Assembly (NCBI RefSeq): GCF_900450765.1
Contig: NZ_UGGU01000003.1
Location: forward strand, 496,001 to 560,000
Origin: Fusobacterium necrogenes
GTDB lineage: Bacteria > Fusobacteriota > Fusobacteriia > Fusobacteriales > Fusobacteriaceae
Direction of reading: 5' to 3'
DNA length: 64,000 bases
Shown: positions 26,852 to 35,024 of the stretch, piece after piece
Numbering within the stretch: position 1 is the first letter of the stretch
Layout: each line of letters begins with the position of its first letter
Notes under the pieces: generated by a model
Told to the model about the DNA's origin: nothing
What the model saw: the letters and a program-made list of their open reading frames with translations, nothing else
The model's database searches: none
Translations under genes and position numbers: made by a program

Positions 26852-28159
26852 ATGAGAAAAATTTTTGTATTAGATACTAATATCCTTATTCATGATCCTA
26901 AATGTATATATAATTTTAGAGGAAATGATGTAATACTTCCTATCTATGTGGTAGAAGAGATTGATAAATTAAAAAGAAGTCAAAGTACTGCTATTCAAGC
27001 TAGGATGGCTTCAAGAGTATTAGATGAGATAAGAAGTAAGGGAAGCTTATCTAAAGGGGTTGAACTCCCAAATGATATTTTTTTCAAAGTAGAAATAAAA
27101 AATGATAGGAGTTTACTTCCAGAGAATTTAGATAGGGATATAGTAGATAATAATATTATCTCTGCAACTTTAGGAATAAAAAAAGATAATCCTGATAAAA
27201 GAGTAATAATAGTAAGTAAGGATATTAATATGAGAGTAAAAGCTGATTCACTTGGTCTAGAGGTAGAGGACTATAATACAGACAGGGTTGAATACAGTGA
27301 TTTACATGATGGATTTTTTGAAGTTGATGTGGATAAAAGACTTTATAATAAATTTGATAAGGATGGAAAAATTGAGTTTACTGCTCTAAAAAGAGATGAT
27401 ATTTTACCAACTCCAAATTGTTTTTTTAAATTAAAATATAAAGATAATATCATGTGTGGTAGATATATAGAGGGAAAAATTAAAAAGTTTTTACTTGGTG
27501 ATGTGCAAGCCTGGGGACTTAGAGCTAGAAATGATGAGCAGAGATTTGCTATGGAGTTACTTATGGATGAGAGTGTCAAAGTAGTTACATTAGTAGGTGG
27601 AGCTGGAACTGGAAAAACGCTTTTAGCTATTGCTACTGCTCTTGAACTTGTAGTAGAAAGAAAAAGATATAAAAAGATTTTAATTGCTAGACCTATTATT
27701 CCAATGGGAAAAGACTTAGGATATCTTCCAGGTACTGAAAAAGAAAAACTAAGACCTTGGATGCAACCTATTTTTGATAATATAGAATTTTTAAGTGAAG
27801 CTAAAGATGATAAGACAGGTGAAAAAGTGGTAGAAGGATTAGAAGCTATGGGAATGATGAAAATAGAACCACTTACATACATAAGAGGAAGAAGTATTCC
27901 TAAAGGTCTTATTATCATAGATGAAGCTCAAAATCTTAGCCCTTTGGAGATAAAAACAATTGTGACAAGAGCTGGTCAAGAGACTAAAATAATATTTACT
28001 GGCGATCCTCAGCAAATAGATAATCCATATTTAGATGCGAATACAAATGGTCTGACTTATATGGCCGATAGATTAAAATTTGAAAAAATTGTAGGGCATA
28101 TAACTTTAAAAAAAGGTGAAAGATCAGATATAGCAGAGATAGCTGCTAAGTTATTATAG
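26852..28159 (+). CDS. PhoH-family ATPase with N-terminal PIN domain
   Basis: 435 residues. PIN-type RNase domain first (KIFVLDTNILIHDP, with conserved Asp residues), then a PhoH helicase-like ATPase domain: Walker A GGAGTGKTLLA, LIIDEAQNLSPLEIKTIVTRAG and ITFTGDPQQIDN-like segment IIFTGDPQQID. The YlaK/PhoH2 architecture is associated with RNA unwinding and cleavage. AGGAG before ATG; ended by a terminator at 28171. Confidence 0.94.
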   Translation: MRKIFVLDTNILIHDPKCIYNFRGNDVILPIYVVEEIDKLKRSQSTAIQARMASRVLDEIRSKGSLSKGVELPNDIFFKVEIKNDRSLLPENLDRDIVDNNIISATLGIKKDNPDKRVIIVSKDINMRVKADSLGLEVEDYNTDRVEYSDLHDGFFEVDVDKRLYNKFDKDGKIEFTALKRDDILPTPNCFFKLKYKDNIMCGRYIEGKIKKFLLGDVQAWGLRARNDEQRFAMELLMDESVKVVTLVGGAGTGKTLLAIATALELVVERKRYKKILIARPIIPMGKDLGYLPGTEKEKLRPWMQPIFDNIEFLSEAKDDKTGEKVVEGLEAMGMMKIEPLTYIRGRSIPKGLIIIDEAQNLSPLEIKTIVTRAGQETKIIFTGDPQQIDNPYLDANTNGLTYMADRLKFEKIVGHITLKKGERSDIAEIAAKLL

Positions 28160-28170
28160 ATGAATTTTAA

Positions 28171-28197
28171 TAGAGAGCTTTGGCTCTCTATTTTTTT
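28171..28197 (+). terminator. Terminator after the PhoH gene
   Basis: TAGAGAGC, loop TTTG, GCTCTCTA, then seven T. Confidence 0.92.
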
Positions 28198-28218
28198 AGA
28201 AAAATTTGTAGGTCACTA

Positions 28219-28258
28219 AAAATGTTGAGACCCCCTTAACGAAAACATTGAGACCCTA
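28219..28258. repeat. Direct repeat pair, possible end of a lost IS element
   Basis: AAAATGTTGAGACCC at 28219 and AAAACATTGAGACCC at 28242 match at 13 of 15 positions with a 23-bp period. Repeated GAGACC units near a TG terminus are typical of IS21-family ends, but no transposase is left here. Confidence 0.4.
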
Positions 28259-28268
28259 TCAATGTAAA

Positions 28269-28297
28269 TTGTGAATAGAATAATACAAGTATATTAA
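28269..28297 (+). promoter_or_regulatory. Candidate promoter for the polysaccharide locus
   Basis: TTGTGA, 17-nt spacer, TATTAA. A transcript from here would carry the tandem hairpins of the leader, then the TnpB-like gene. Confidence 0.35.
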
Positions 28298-28339
28298 TAT
28301 AAAATTACTATATATTACACAAATTTGATTAAATAGAAA

Positions 28340-28369
28340 AAGCTACTCAATTATATAATTGAATAGCTT
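28340..28369. other. Leader hairpin 1
   Basis: AAGCTACTCAATTAT / ATAATTGAATAGCTT, 15-bp arms with one mismatch and no spacer. No T run follows, so it is not a terminator by itself. Confidence 0.6.
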
Positions 28370-28372
28370 GGG

Positions 28373-28420
28373 AAAAGGTAGTTTTGGTTTTGAGAGACTG
28401 ACTACCTTTTTTTATTTTTT
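28373..28420 (+). terminator. Leader hairpin 2, terminator-like
   Basis: AAAAGGTAGT / ACTACCTTTT followed by TTTATTTTTT. It lies upstream of the TnpB-like gene with no gene before it on the same strand since the PhoH terminator, which suggests attenuation. Confidence 0.7.
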
Positions 28421-28422
28421 GG

Positions 28423-28460
28423 AAAAGTACGCCTTTTGATGAAAAAGCGTACTTTCTTTT
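28423..28460 (+). terminator. Leader hairpin 3, terminator-like
   Basis: AAAAGTACGC / GCGTACTTT then CTTTT. Its arms contain AAAAGTAC/GTACTTT, the same core found at the end of the guide-like RNA at 29830. Confidence 0.6.
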
Positions 28461-28562
28461 ACTCGTGAATAACCTATTTTACCCTTTTTTTAAGCATATG
28501 TCAAGGAGATTAAGTTTATTAATTAGAATTTTTTTTAAAAAAGTACTAATTTTAGAGTTATT

Positions 28563-28593
28563 TTTTGATGAAAAATACGCCTTTTCATCAAAA
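28563..28593. other. Leader hairpin 4, just before the TnpB-like gene
   Basis: TTTTGATGAAAA / TTTTCATCAAAA, 12 bp perfect, loop ATACGCC. The loop and flanks repeat elements of hairpin 3 (TACGCC, TTTTGATGAAAA). Comparable to subterminal hairpins of IS200/IS605 elements. Confidence 0.6.
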
Positions 28594-28623
28594 GAAGAAC
28601 TCGAATGAGGAGGAATTTTAAAA

Positions 28624-29724
28624 GTGTCTAACTATATAGTCCAATTTCCTTTGAAAGTGGAAAAATATCAAGAGGATATCTTAGAGAAAAGATTTAGGAT
28701 AGGTAGAGATATATATAATTCACTTTTAGGAAAAATGTTAAAAAAATATGGTGAGATGATAAAAAGAAAAGAGTACAGAGAACTACTATATGAAATAGCT
28801 AATAGCGAAGGAAAGAAAGTCCTTTACAAGAAATTAGAAGAGATTAGGAAAGAAAATGGCTTTAATGAGTATTCTTTTCACAAAGAAGTAAAGAATATGC
28901 AGAAATTTTTTAAAAAGAATATAGATTCATTTACTGCTCAAAAGATAGCTTCACAAGTGTGGAGAGCTTTTGAAAAAATGATGTATGGAAGTGGACAGAA
29001 GGTTCATTTTAAACAGGAAGATGATTTCAAATCCTTAGAGGGAAAATCTAATGGAACAGGGATTAGATATATAGATGGATACATTGATTGGAAAGGTCTT
29101 AAGTTAAAAGTTCTAATTGATAAGGAAAACTACTATGAAAAAGAAGCGCTTAAGAGTGAGATAGCTTATTGTCGTATTATGAGAAAAAATATTCGAGGGA
29201 AACTCAAATACTATACACAGTTAGTTTTTAAAGGTATTCCACCTAGAGAGATAGATAAGAAAACTGGAGAGTATAGAAATAGAGTTGGAAGTGGTGAGAT
29301 TAGATTAAAGATAGGGAAAGAATATCTCATCTATGAAAAAGATGGAAAAGTAAAAGAGGTTGAATTAGCAGATAAGATATATCTACTAGAGCTTAGAAGA
29401 AAAGAGCTAATAGAGAAGATAAATAGAAGAAAAAAAGAGGGATTATCAACACTCAGTGTAAGACATAGAAAGCTAGTAGAGGAATTAAAGGAGATATATA
29501 GAAAGCAAAGTGAGGTGAGAAAGTACCAACATGAGTGCTTAAGTAACGAGATATTAAAACTTGGGGATAAGGTAGAGATAGAAGAGTTAGAGAGTGTACA
29601 AGAAGAAATTTACTCTAAGGGTAAAGAAAAAAGAGTAAAGATAACTAGGAGTGGGAAAAGAGGAAATAGAGCTCCTAGAATGTTGGTTGAAATTTTAAAT
29701 AGAAAACTAAAAAATAGGTTTTGA
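28624..29724 (+). CDS. Nuclease-dead TnpB-like protein, candidate TldR RNA-guided repressor
   Basis: 366 residues, an intact frame starting GTG behind GAGGAGG. It aligns by eye with fusobacterial IS605 TnpB along its whole length: NYIVQFPLK start, IDSFTAQKIASQVWRAFEKM, GIRYIDGYIDWKGLKLKV, YYTQLVFKGIPP, YRKQSEVRKYQHECLSNEIL. The RuvC-I motif, normally LDIG, is LKIG, so the catalytic Asp is Lys229. The RuvC-II Glu remains (E320). The protein stops at LNRKLKNRF, where TnpB would continue with the zinc-ribbon and RuvC-III Asp; both are missing. No tnpA is near. A dead nuclease kept intact and placed at the head of a polysaccharide operon is the pattern of TldR regulators. A recently inactivated IS remnant is the alternative. 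Confidence 0.7.
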   Translation: MSNYIVQFPLKVEKYQEDILEKRFRIGRDIYNSLLGKMLKKYGEMIKRKEYRELLYEIANSEGKKVLYKKLEEIRKENGFNEYSFHKEVKNMQKFFKKNIDSFTAQKIASQVWRAFEKMMYGSGQKVHFKQEDDFKSLEGKSNGTGIRYIDGYIDWKGLKLKVLIDKENYYEKEALKSEIAYCRIMRKNIRGKLKYYTQLVFKGIPPREIDKKTGEYRNRVGSGEIRLKIGKEYLIYEKDGKVKEVELADKIYLLELRRKELIEKINRRKKEGLSTLSVRHRKLVEELKEIYRKQSEVRKYQHECLSNEILKLGDKVEIEELESVQEEIYSKGKEKRVKITRSGKRGNRAPRMLVEILNRKLKNRF

Positions 29725-29849
29725 TGCGAACCTAACTAGTAATAGTGAAAACTTCAAATGAAAGAGATTGGGCTATCACTCTTTAGAGAGGAATGGAAAT
29801 TCTTGAGTAGTGAGGAGTAAGAAGTGTCAGTACTTTTCATTTGTTAAAT
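29725..29849 (+). ncRNA. Guide-RNA-like (omega RNA/gRNA) segment
   Basis: No frame is open in the 157 bp between the TnpB-like gene and the sugar transferase gene. It contains short stems (AAAGAG / CTCTTT; GAAT / ATTC; TTCTT / AAGAA) and ends with AAGTGTCA at 29822-29829, close to the AGTGTCAA end of many IS605 right ends. In TnpB and TldR loci the guide follows that end, so the predicted guide is GTACTTTTCATTTGTTAAAT (29830-29849). Boundaries are inferred. Confidence 0.45.
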
Positions 29850-29881
29850 AATATTAAAAAAATAAATTGGAGAGAATTTTT

Positions 29882-31246
29882 ATGAAAAGACAAGTAGCAA
29901 AAGTTGTAATGATAATAATGCAGTTCATTTTCTACTTTGTAGTTAATGAATTATTTAAAGTGCCAGATAGGATAATGTACAATACATTTTTCATTTATCT
30001 GGCTTTAAATTTGACTAAAAATATGTATTCCTTTAAAACTATTCTAATATGGGAAGAGTTGAGAAAGCTTTTATTAGTTCATATAGAATATTTAATAATT
30101 ATGCTAATCAATGACTTGGCTTTTTGGGGAGTAAAGTATATCCCTGTTCATCTTTTTGTAGGACTTACTTTTACGTTTTTTAATATTTTTATAATTAGCT
30201 TTATAAGGAAAGTGTTTAGAAAAAAACTTGAGAAGAGTTTATTAATAATCGGGATAGGAAATACTGCTAATCAGATAACAAGGATAATAAAAGATAATAA
30301 TACCTTTACTATGTATAAACTATTGGGATATATCTCAGCTAATAATATAGAAGGGGTAAATCAAGAGGTTCATGTGGAAAAAGACAAAGTAATAGGTACT
30401 TATGAGGATTTGGATAAAATCCTAGATAAGAATAAAGTAAATGAGGTACTTATAGCCTTACCACTAGCAAATAACGAGCAGATGGAAGAGATAATTAATA
30501 AGCTAGATGGTAGGGTAGATAAGATTAAGTTTATTCCAAGACTAAATGGCACATATACACTTAACTCAACAGTAGAGGACTATGATGGAATGATGGTGCT
30601 ATCTACTTATAACGGAATGAATAAGAAAAGATACAAAATACTAAAAAGATGTTTTGATATCATTGCTGGTAGTATAGGTTGTGTAGTATTAGGCCTACTT
30701 TATTTAATCTTTGCCCCTAAGATAAAAAAAGATGGTGGGAAAGCAATATTTACCCAAAATAGAATTGGTAAAGATGTAAAAACATTTAAGATGTATAAAT
30801 TTAGAAGTATGTATGTAGATGCAGAGGAGAGATTACAAGAACTATTAGAAAAAGATGAGAAGATAAGAGAAGAGTTCTATAGAACCTTTAAATTGAAAGA
30901 TGACCCAAGAATTACAAAGGTAGGAGAGTTTTTAAGAAAAACTTCATTAGATGAGTTTCCACAGTTTTTGAATGTAATAAAAGGAGAGATGTCCTTTGTA
31001 GGACCTAGACCAGTAGTACAAAAGGAAGTAGATATGTACTATGGGAAAGAAAATGCTAGAAAGATATTTATGGTAAAACCAGGGATAACAGGAATGTGGC
31101 AAGCTAATGGAAGGTCAGATGTAGAGGACTATGATTCAAGAATAGGTTTAGATTTATATTACATACGTAACTGGTCACTATGGCTAGATGTGATAATAAC
31201 AATTAAGACAATAAAGAATGTTATATATAGAAAGGGTGCGTATTGA
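29882..31246 (+). CDS. Polyprenyl-phosphate sugar-1-phosphate transferase (initiating enzyme)
   Basis: Starts repeat-unit assembly by moving a sugar phosphate from a nucleotide sugar to undecaprenyl phosphate. About 454 residues: four N-terminal membrane helices, a CoA-binding-like Rossmann domain (LLIIGIGNTANQITRII), a fifth helix (DIIAGSIGCVVLGLLYLIF) and the catalytic domain with FTQNRIGKDVKTFKMYKFRSM, KTSLDEFPQFLNVIKGEMSF, GPRPV and KPGITGMWQANGRSD. WcaJ/WbaP-like architecture. Start at ATG 29882 with GGAGAG 6 nt before; the TTG at 29867 is inside the ribosome-site region. First structural gene of the operon. Confidence 0.93.
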   Translation: MKRQVAKVVMIIMQFIFYFVVNELFKVPDRIMYNTFFIYLALNLTKNMYSFKTILIWEELRKLLLVHIEYLIIMLINDLAFWGVKYIPVHLFVGLTFTFFNIFIISFIRKVFRKKLEKSLLIIGIGNTANQITRIIKDNNTFTMYKLLGYISANNIEGVNQEVHVEKDKVIGTYEDLDKILDKNKVNEVLIALPLANNEQMEEIINKLDGRVDKIKFIPRLNGTYTLNSTVEDYDGMMVLSTYNGMNKKRYKILKRCFDIIAGSIGCVVLGLLYLIFAPKIKKDGGKAIFTQNRIGKDVKTFKMYKFRSMYVDAEERLQELLEKDEKIREEFYRTFKLKDDPRITKVGEFLRKTSLDEFPQFLNVIKGEMSFVGPRPVVQKEVDMYYGKENARKIFMVKPGITGMWQANGRSDVEDYDSRIGLDLYYIRNWSLWLDVIITIKTIKNVIYRKGAY

Positions 31247-32085
31247 TGGAAAAAATTTCTATAATAGTACCAATTTATAATGGAGAGAAGTATTTAGAAA
31301 AATTAGTTTCAAAGATAAAAGAACAAGAGATTAATAAAAAAATAGAATTGATAGCTTTGGTAACAAAATCAAAAGATACTAGTCTAAAAAAAGCTAAAGA
31401 GCTATTTGATATTGTTTTAGAGATAGAAAAATTTAATCATGCTAAAACAAGACATGAGGGAGCATTAAAGTCATCAGGGGGCATTTTAGTCTTTATAACT
31501 CAAGATATATTACCTTATGATAATCAATGGTTAAAAAATTTGATTGAACCATTAAATGAAAAGATAATAGCTTCTTTTTCAAGACAGATAGCATATGAAG
31601 AACATTCTAATATTGAAAAAATAATTAGAGAATTTAACTATCCTAATAAAGATAGAATTTGTAATAAAGAAATGAAAGAAAAAAATGGAAGAAAAAATAT
31701 TTTCTATAGTGATGCCTCATCAGCTATTATAAAAGAAAAATTTTTTGAATTAGGTGGATATAATTTTGAAGTTCCTACAAATGAAGATGTATATTTAGCT
31801 AATAAGATAGTAGAAAATGGATATAGTTTCTTGTACGCTTCTCAAAGTAGAATTTGGCATTCACACCAACTATCTTTAAAAGATACTTATAAAAGATATA
31901 AAGATATAGGAAAATTTGAGAAATTATATAAAAATGAAATTGATTTTTCTAAAACACAAAGTGAAGGAAATAAAGTATTACTTTTTTTAATAAAAGAGTT
32001 ATTAAAAAGAAAAAATATAAAAGAATTAATCTATCTTCCTTTTGATATAGGAGCTAGATGGATAGGATATAAAATGGAGGATTAA
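31246..32085 (+). CDS. Glycosyltransferase family 2
   Basis: About 280 residues. GT-A fold with [16 protein letters not shown], an acidic loop ITQDI in place of a strict DxD, and [30 protein letters not shown] as acceptor-side ED motif. The pattern resembles rhamnosyltransferases, fitting the dTDP-rhamnose genes that follow, but specificity cannot be read. ATG overlaps the TGA of the previous gene (TGATG). Confidence 0.85.
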   Translation: MEKISIIVPIYNGEKYLEKLVSKIKEQEINKKIELIALVTKSKDTSLKKAKELFDIVLEIEKFNHAKTRHEGALKSSGGILVFITQDILPYDNQWLKNLIEPLNEKIIASFSRQIAYEEHSNIEKIIREFNYPNKDRICNKEMKEKNGRKNIFYSDASSAIIKEKFFELGGYNFEVPTNEDVYLANKIVENGYSFLYASQSRIWHSHQLSLKDTYKRYKDIGKFEKLYKNEIDFSKTQSEGNKVLLFLIKELLKRKNIKELIYLPFDIGARWIGYKMED

Positions 32086-32086
32086 A

Positions 32087-32473
32087 ATGAAAGGAATAAT
32101 ATTGGCAGAAGGAAGTGGAACAAGACTTTATCCTATAACAAAAGCGATATCAAAACAAATAAATCCAATATATGATAAACCAACGATCTATTACCCCCTT
32201 TTTATTCTTATGTTAGCAGGAATAAAAGAGATATTAGTAATCTCTACTCCTAGAGATTTACCTTTATTTAAAGCTCTACTTAGAAATGGAGAAAGATTTA
32301 GAGTGAAATCGGAATGTGTAATATAAGAAAAAGCAAAAGGATTGACAGAAACTTTTATTATGGGAAAAAAGTTTGTAGATAAATAAATGGTTAAGTAAAG
32401 AAAAAGTATTAGAGTTAGTAAACCATTAATGGAATCAAAATACGAAGAATATTTAGTAAATTTAGTGAAATAG
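32087..32473 (+). pseudogene. rfbA: Broken rfbA (glucose-1-phosphate thymidylyltransferase)
   Basis: The first 79 codons match the intact RfbA encoded at 46663 ([26 protein letters not shown]), with GGSGTR changed to EGSGTR. At the position of a Gln codon there is TAA (32324-32326); the same frame then continues EKAKGLTETFIMGKKFVDK. About 480 bp of the middle are missing, and the C-terminal part (WLSKEKVLEL, then KPLMESKYEEYLVNLVK) reads in two frames. So at least one nonsense change, a large deletion and a frameshift. Confidence 0.92.
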
Positions 32474-32482
32474 GTGGAGCAG

Positions 32483-33883
32483 ATGAGTAAGTTTAAAAAA
32501 ATGGAAACAGGAATAGAAGGACTATGTATAATAGAGCCTACTGTATTTGGAGATAATAGAGGATTTTTTTTAGAAACATATAATAAGAAAGAATTTGAAG
32601 AGTTAGAAATAACAGCAGAATTTGTACAAGATAATCATTCTAAATCTAGAAAAGGAGTATTGAGAGGATTACATTTTCAAACTAAACATTCTCAAGGAAA
32701 ATTAGTAAGAGTAGTAAAAGGCTCAGTATATGATGTAGCAGTAGATATTAGAAAAAGAAGTAAAACATATGGACAGTGGTATGGAATAGAACTAAGTGCA
32801 GAAAATAAAAAGATGTTCTATATACCAGCTGGATTTGCTCATGGATTTTTAACTTTAGAAGATGATACAGAGTTTCAATATAAATGTACAGATATATATG
32901 CGCCACAATATGATAGTGGAATAATGTACAATGATAAAGATTTAAATATAGATTGGAAATTAGAAGAATACGGAATAACAGAACTTACTCTATCAGAAAA
33001 GGATAAAAAGCATCAAACTTTTAAAGAATATACAGAAAATTACCAAGGAGACTATGTATTGCTTACTGGTGCTAATGGCCAATTAGGACAGGATTTTCAA
33101 AAGTTATTTGATAAATTAGGAGTTAGATATATAGCTACTGATTATCAAGATCTTGATATAACAGACAAAGAAAAAATAAAAATGTATATGAATAGTAATA
33201 ATTTTACAGTAGTTATTAATTGCGCTGCATATAATGATGTAGATAAGGCAGAAGATGAAGTTGAAAAGTGTTATTCTTTAAATACTTATGCACCTAAAAA
33301 TTTAGCGGAGATCTGTAAAGAAAAAGATATTATTTTTGTAACTTATTCGACAGATTTTGTATTTGATGGAGAAAAAGAGATACCATATGTAGAAGAAGAT
33401 ATTCCTAATCCTTTATCAGTATATTCTAAATCTAAGTTAGAAGGCGAGAAATACTCTTTAAAATATGAGAAGGCTTTTTTAATTAGGACATCTTGGGTAT
33501 TTGGAATGGGAAACAATAATTTTTGTAAACAAGTAATAAATTGGTCAAAAGATAAAGATATATTAAAGATAGTAGATGATCAAGTATCTAGCCCAACATA
33601 TTCAAGGGATTTAGCAGAATTTTCTTGGGCTTTAATACAAACAAATAAGTATGGATTATATCATTTTTCAAATGCAGGAGAAGCTTCTAAGTACGAACAA
33701 GCAGAATATATATTAAATAAGATAGGCTGGAGAGGAAAATTGGAAAGAGCAAAGACAAATGATTTTCCATTAAAGGCAAAAAGAGCTAAATATTCAAAAT
33801 TAGATAGTAGTAAGATAGAGAAATTACTAAATAAGAAGATACCTCATTGGAGAGAGGGGATTGAAAAATTTTTAAAAAACTAA
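32483..33883 (+). CDS. Fused dTDP-4-dehydrorhamnose 3,5-epimerase / dTDP-4-dehydrorhamnose reductase
   Basis: About 466 residues joining RfbC and RfbD, the last two steps of dTDP-L-rhamnose synthesis. N-terminal cupin epimerase (about 1-180): FGDNRGFFLETYNKKEF, VQDNHSKSRKGVLRGLHFQ, IPAGFAHGFLTLED. C-terminal SDR reductase (from about 190): VLLTGANGQLGQDF, DKAEDE, YSTDFVFDGE, PLSVYSKSKLEGE with the Tyr-Lys pair, RTSWVFG. Start at ATG 32483 behind AGGTGGAG. dTDP-glucose 4,6-dehydratase (RfbB), needed between RfbA and this enzyme, is not in the window. Confidence 0.93.
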   Translation: MSKFKKMETGIEGLCIIEPTVFGDNRGFFLETYNKKEFEELEITAEFVQDNHSKSRKGVLRGLHFQTKHSQGKLVRVVKGSVYDVAVDIRKRSKTYGQWYGIELSAENKKMFYIPAGFAHGFLTLEDDTEFQYKCTDIYAPQYDSGIMYNDKDLNIDWKLEEYGITELTLSEKDKKHQTFKEYTENYQGDYVLLTGANGQLGQDFQKLFDKLGVRYIATDYQDLDITDKEKIKMYMNSNNFTVVINCAAYNDVDKAEDEVEKCYSLNTYAPKNLAEICKEKDIIFVTYSTDFVFDGEKEIPYVEEDIPNPLSVYSKSKLEGEKYSLKYEKAFLIRTSWVFGMGNNNFCKQVINWSKDKDILKIVDDQVSSPTYSRDLAEFSWALIQTNKYGLYHFSNAGEASKYEQAEYILNKIGWRGKLERAKTNDFPLKAKRAKYSKLDSSKIEKLLNKKIPHWREGIEKFLKN

Positions 33884-33899
33884 AAGAGGGATATTAAAA

Positions 33900-35024
33900 A
33901 TGAAAAAAATAAAAATTGGATATATGATATCACATTTAGAAAATTCTGGTCCTGTAAATATATTATATGGAATTATAAAATATTTGGATAGGACTAGATT
34001 TGAACCTTATATAATAACTTTAAAAAGTGAGAAAGAGAATACAAGAAAAAAAGAATTTGAAGATTTTGAAGTTAAAATAATAGAAAATATTACTTCAAAT
34101 TTTAATATAGTTTTTAAAAGAGATAAATTTTTAGAAAAAAAAATTAAAGAATTAAGGATAGAAATTTTACATGCTCATTGTTTACCAAGCGCAGTCTTAT
34201 TAGCTAATTTAAGAATAAAAAATATAAAAAAAATAAATACACTTCATTGGGATTTTTCAACAGATTTGATATATAAATTTGGAATAATAAAAGGATACAT
34301 TTTTAAAAAGATTTATATTAAAGCATTAAAAAAAATGAATTTAAATATAAGTTGTGGAGAAGGAGTTTCTAAATTAAACCGACTACATTCTGGAATAAAA
34401 AGTATTTCAATTATGAATGGAATAGATGAAGAAAAAATAAATTTACAAAATGTATTAGAAAGTAAAGAAGAAATAAGAAAAAAATTGGGGATATCCCTAA
34501 AGAAAAAAGTTTTTATAAGTATAAGTTCAATAGATGAAAGAAAAAATATTTTATTTTTAACTAAAGTATTTAAGGAGAAATTAAAAGATTATATTCTTAT
34601 AATACTTGGTGATGGAGATAAAAGAAAAAGATTAGAAAATTTAATAAAAGGGAGTAATAATATATATTATTATGGTAAAAAAAAATTAGACGAAATTCAG
34701 TATTATTTAAAAGCTAGTGATTTTTATATTTCTGCATCTAAAAGTGAAGGAATGCCAAACTCTGTATTAGAAGCTTTACAATTTGAGTTACCAGTTATTC
34801 TATCTAATATAAAACCACATGAAGAAATTATATGTTTAGGAAATATAGGTACTATTTTTAATCATAATGATAAACAGGATTTGGAGAATAAGATTGGGAA
34901 AATATTAGAAAAGCAGTCAATAAAAAGTGAAATAAAAAAAGTAAAAAATATAATTTCAGCAAAAAGGATGAGTAGAGAATATATGGAGATATATTCTAAA
35001 AAGGTAAGAGATGAATATATATAG
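33900..35024 (+). CDS. Glycosyltransferase family 4
   Basis: 374 residues, GT-B fold. N-terminal MISHLENSGPVNILYGI and LHAHCLPSAVLLAN are the usual acceptor-domain motifs; C-terminal SIDERKNILFL, LGDGDKRKRLE and SASKSEGMPNSVLEALQFELPVI (EX7E motif) are the donor domain. Sugar specificity unknown. Very A+T-rich, unlike the flanking housekeeping genes. Overlaps the next gene by 14 bp. Confidence 0.9.
   Translation: MKKIKIGYMISHLENSGPVNILYGIIKYLDRTRFEPYIITLKSEKENTRKKEFEDFEVKIIENITSNFNIVFKRDKFLEKKIKELRIEILHAHCLPSAVLLANLRIKNIKKINTLHWDFSTDLIYKFGIIKGYIFKKIYIKALKKMNLNISCGEGVSKLNRLHSGIKSISIMNGIDEEKINLQNVLESKEEIRKKLGISLKKKVFISISSIDERKNILFLTKVFKEKLKDYILIILGDGDKRKRLENLIKGSNNIYYYGKKKLDEIQYYLKASDFYISASKSEGMPNSVLEALQFELPVILSNIKPHEEIICLGNIGTIFNHNDKQDLENKIGKILEKQSIKSEIKKVKNIISAKRMSREYMEIYSKKVRDEYI

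Noticed and set aside
27343-27918. Long open frame antisense to the PhoH gene
   Set aside because: Frame lies wholly within a gene with full conserved motifs; its product is rich in Ser/Pro/Ile as expected from an A+T-rich antisense frame, and it has no ribosome site.
28340-28593. Tandem hairpins as a CRISPR array
   Set aside because: Units differ in sequence and length, spacers are not regular and no cas genes are present.
28624-29724. Active IS605 transposon accessory nuclease
   Set aside because: RuvC-I Asp is Lys and the RuvC-III region is missing, so cleavage is not possible; tnpA is not present.
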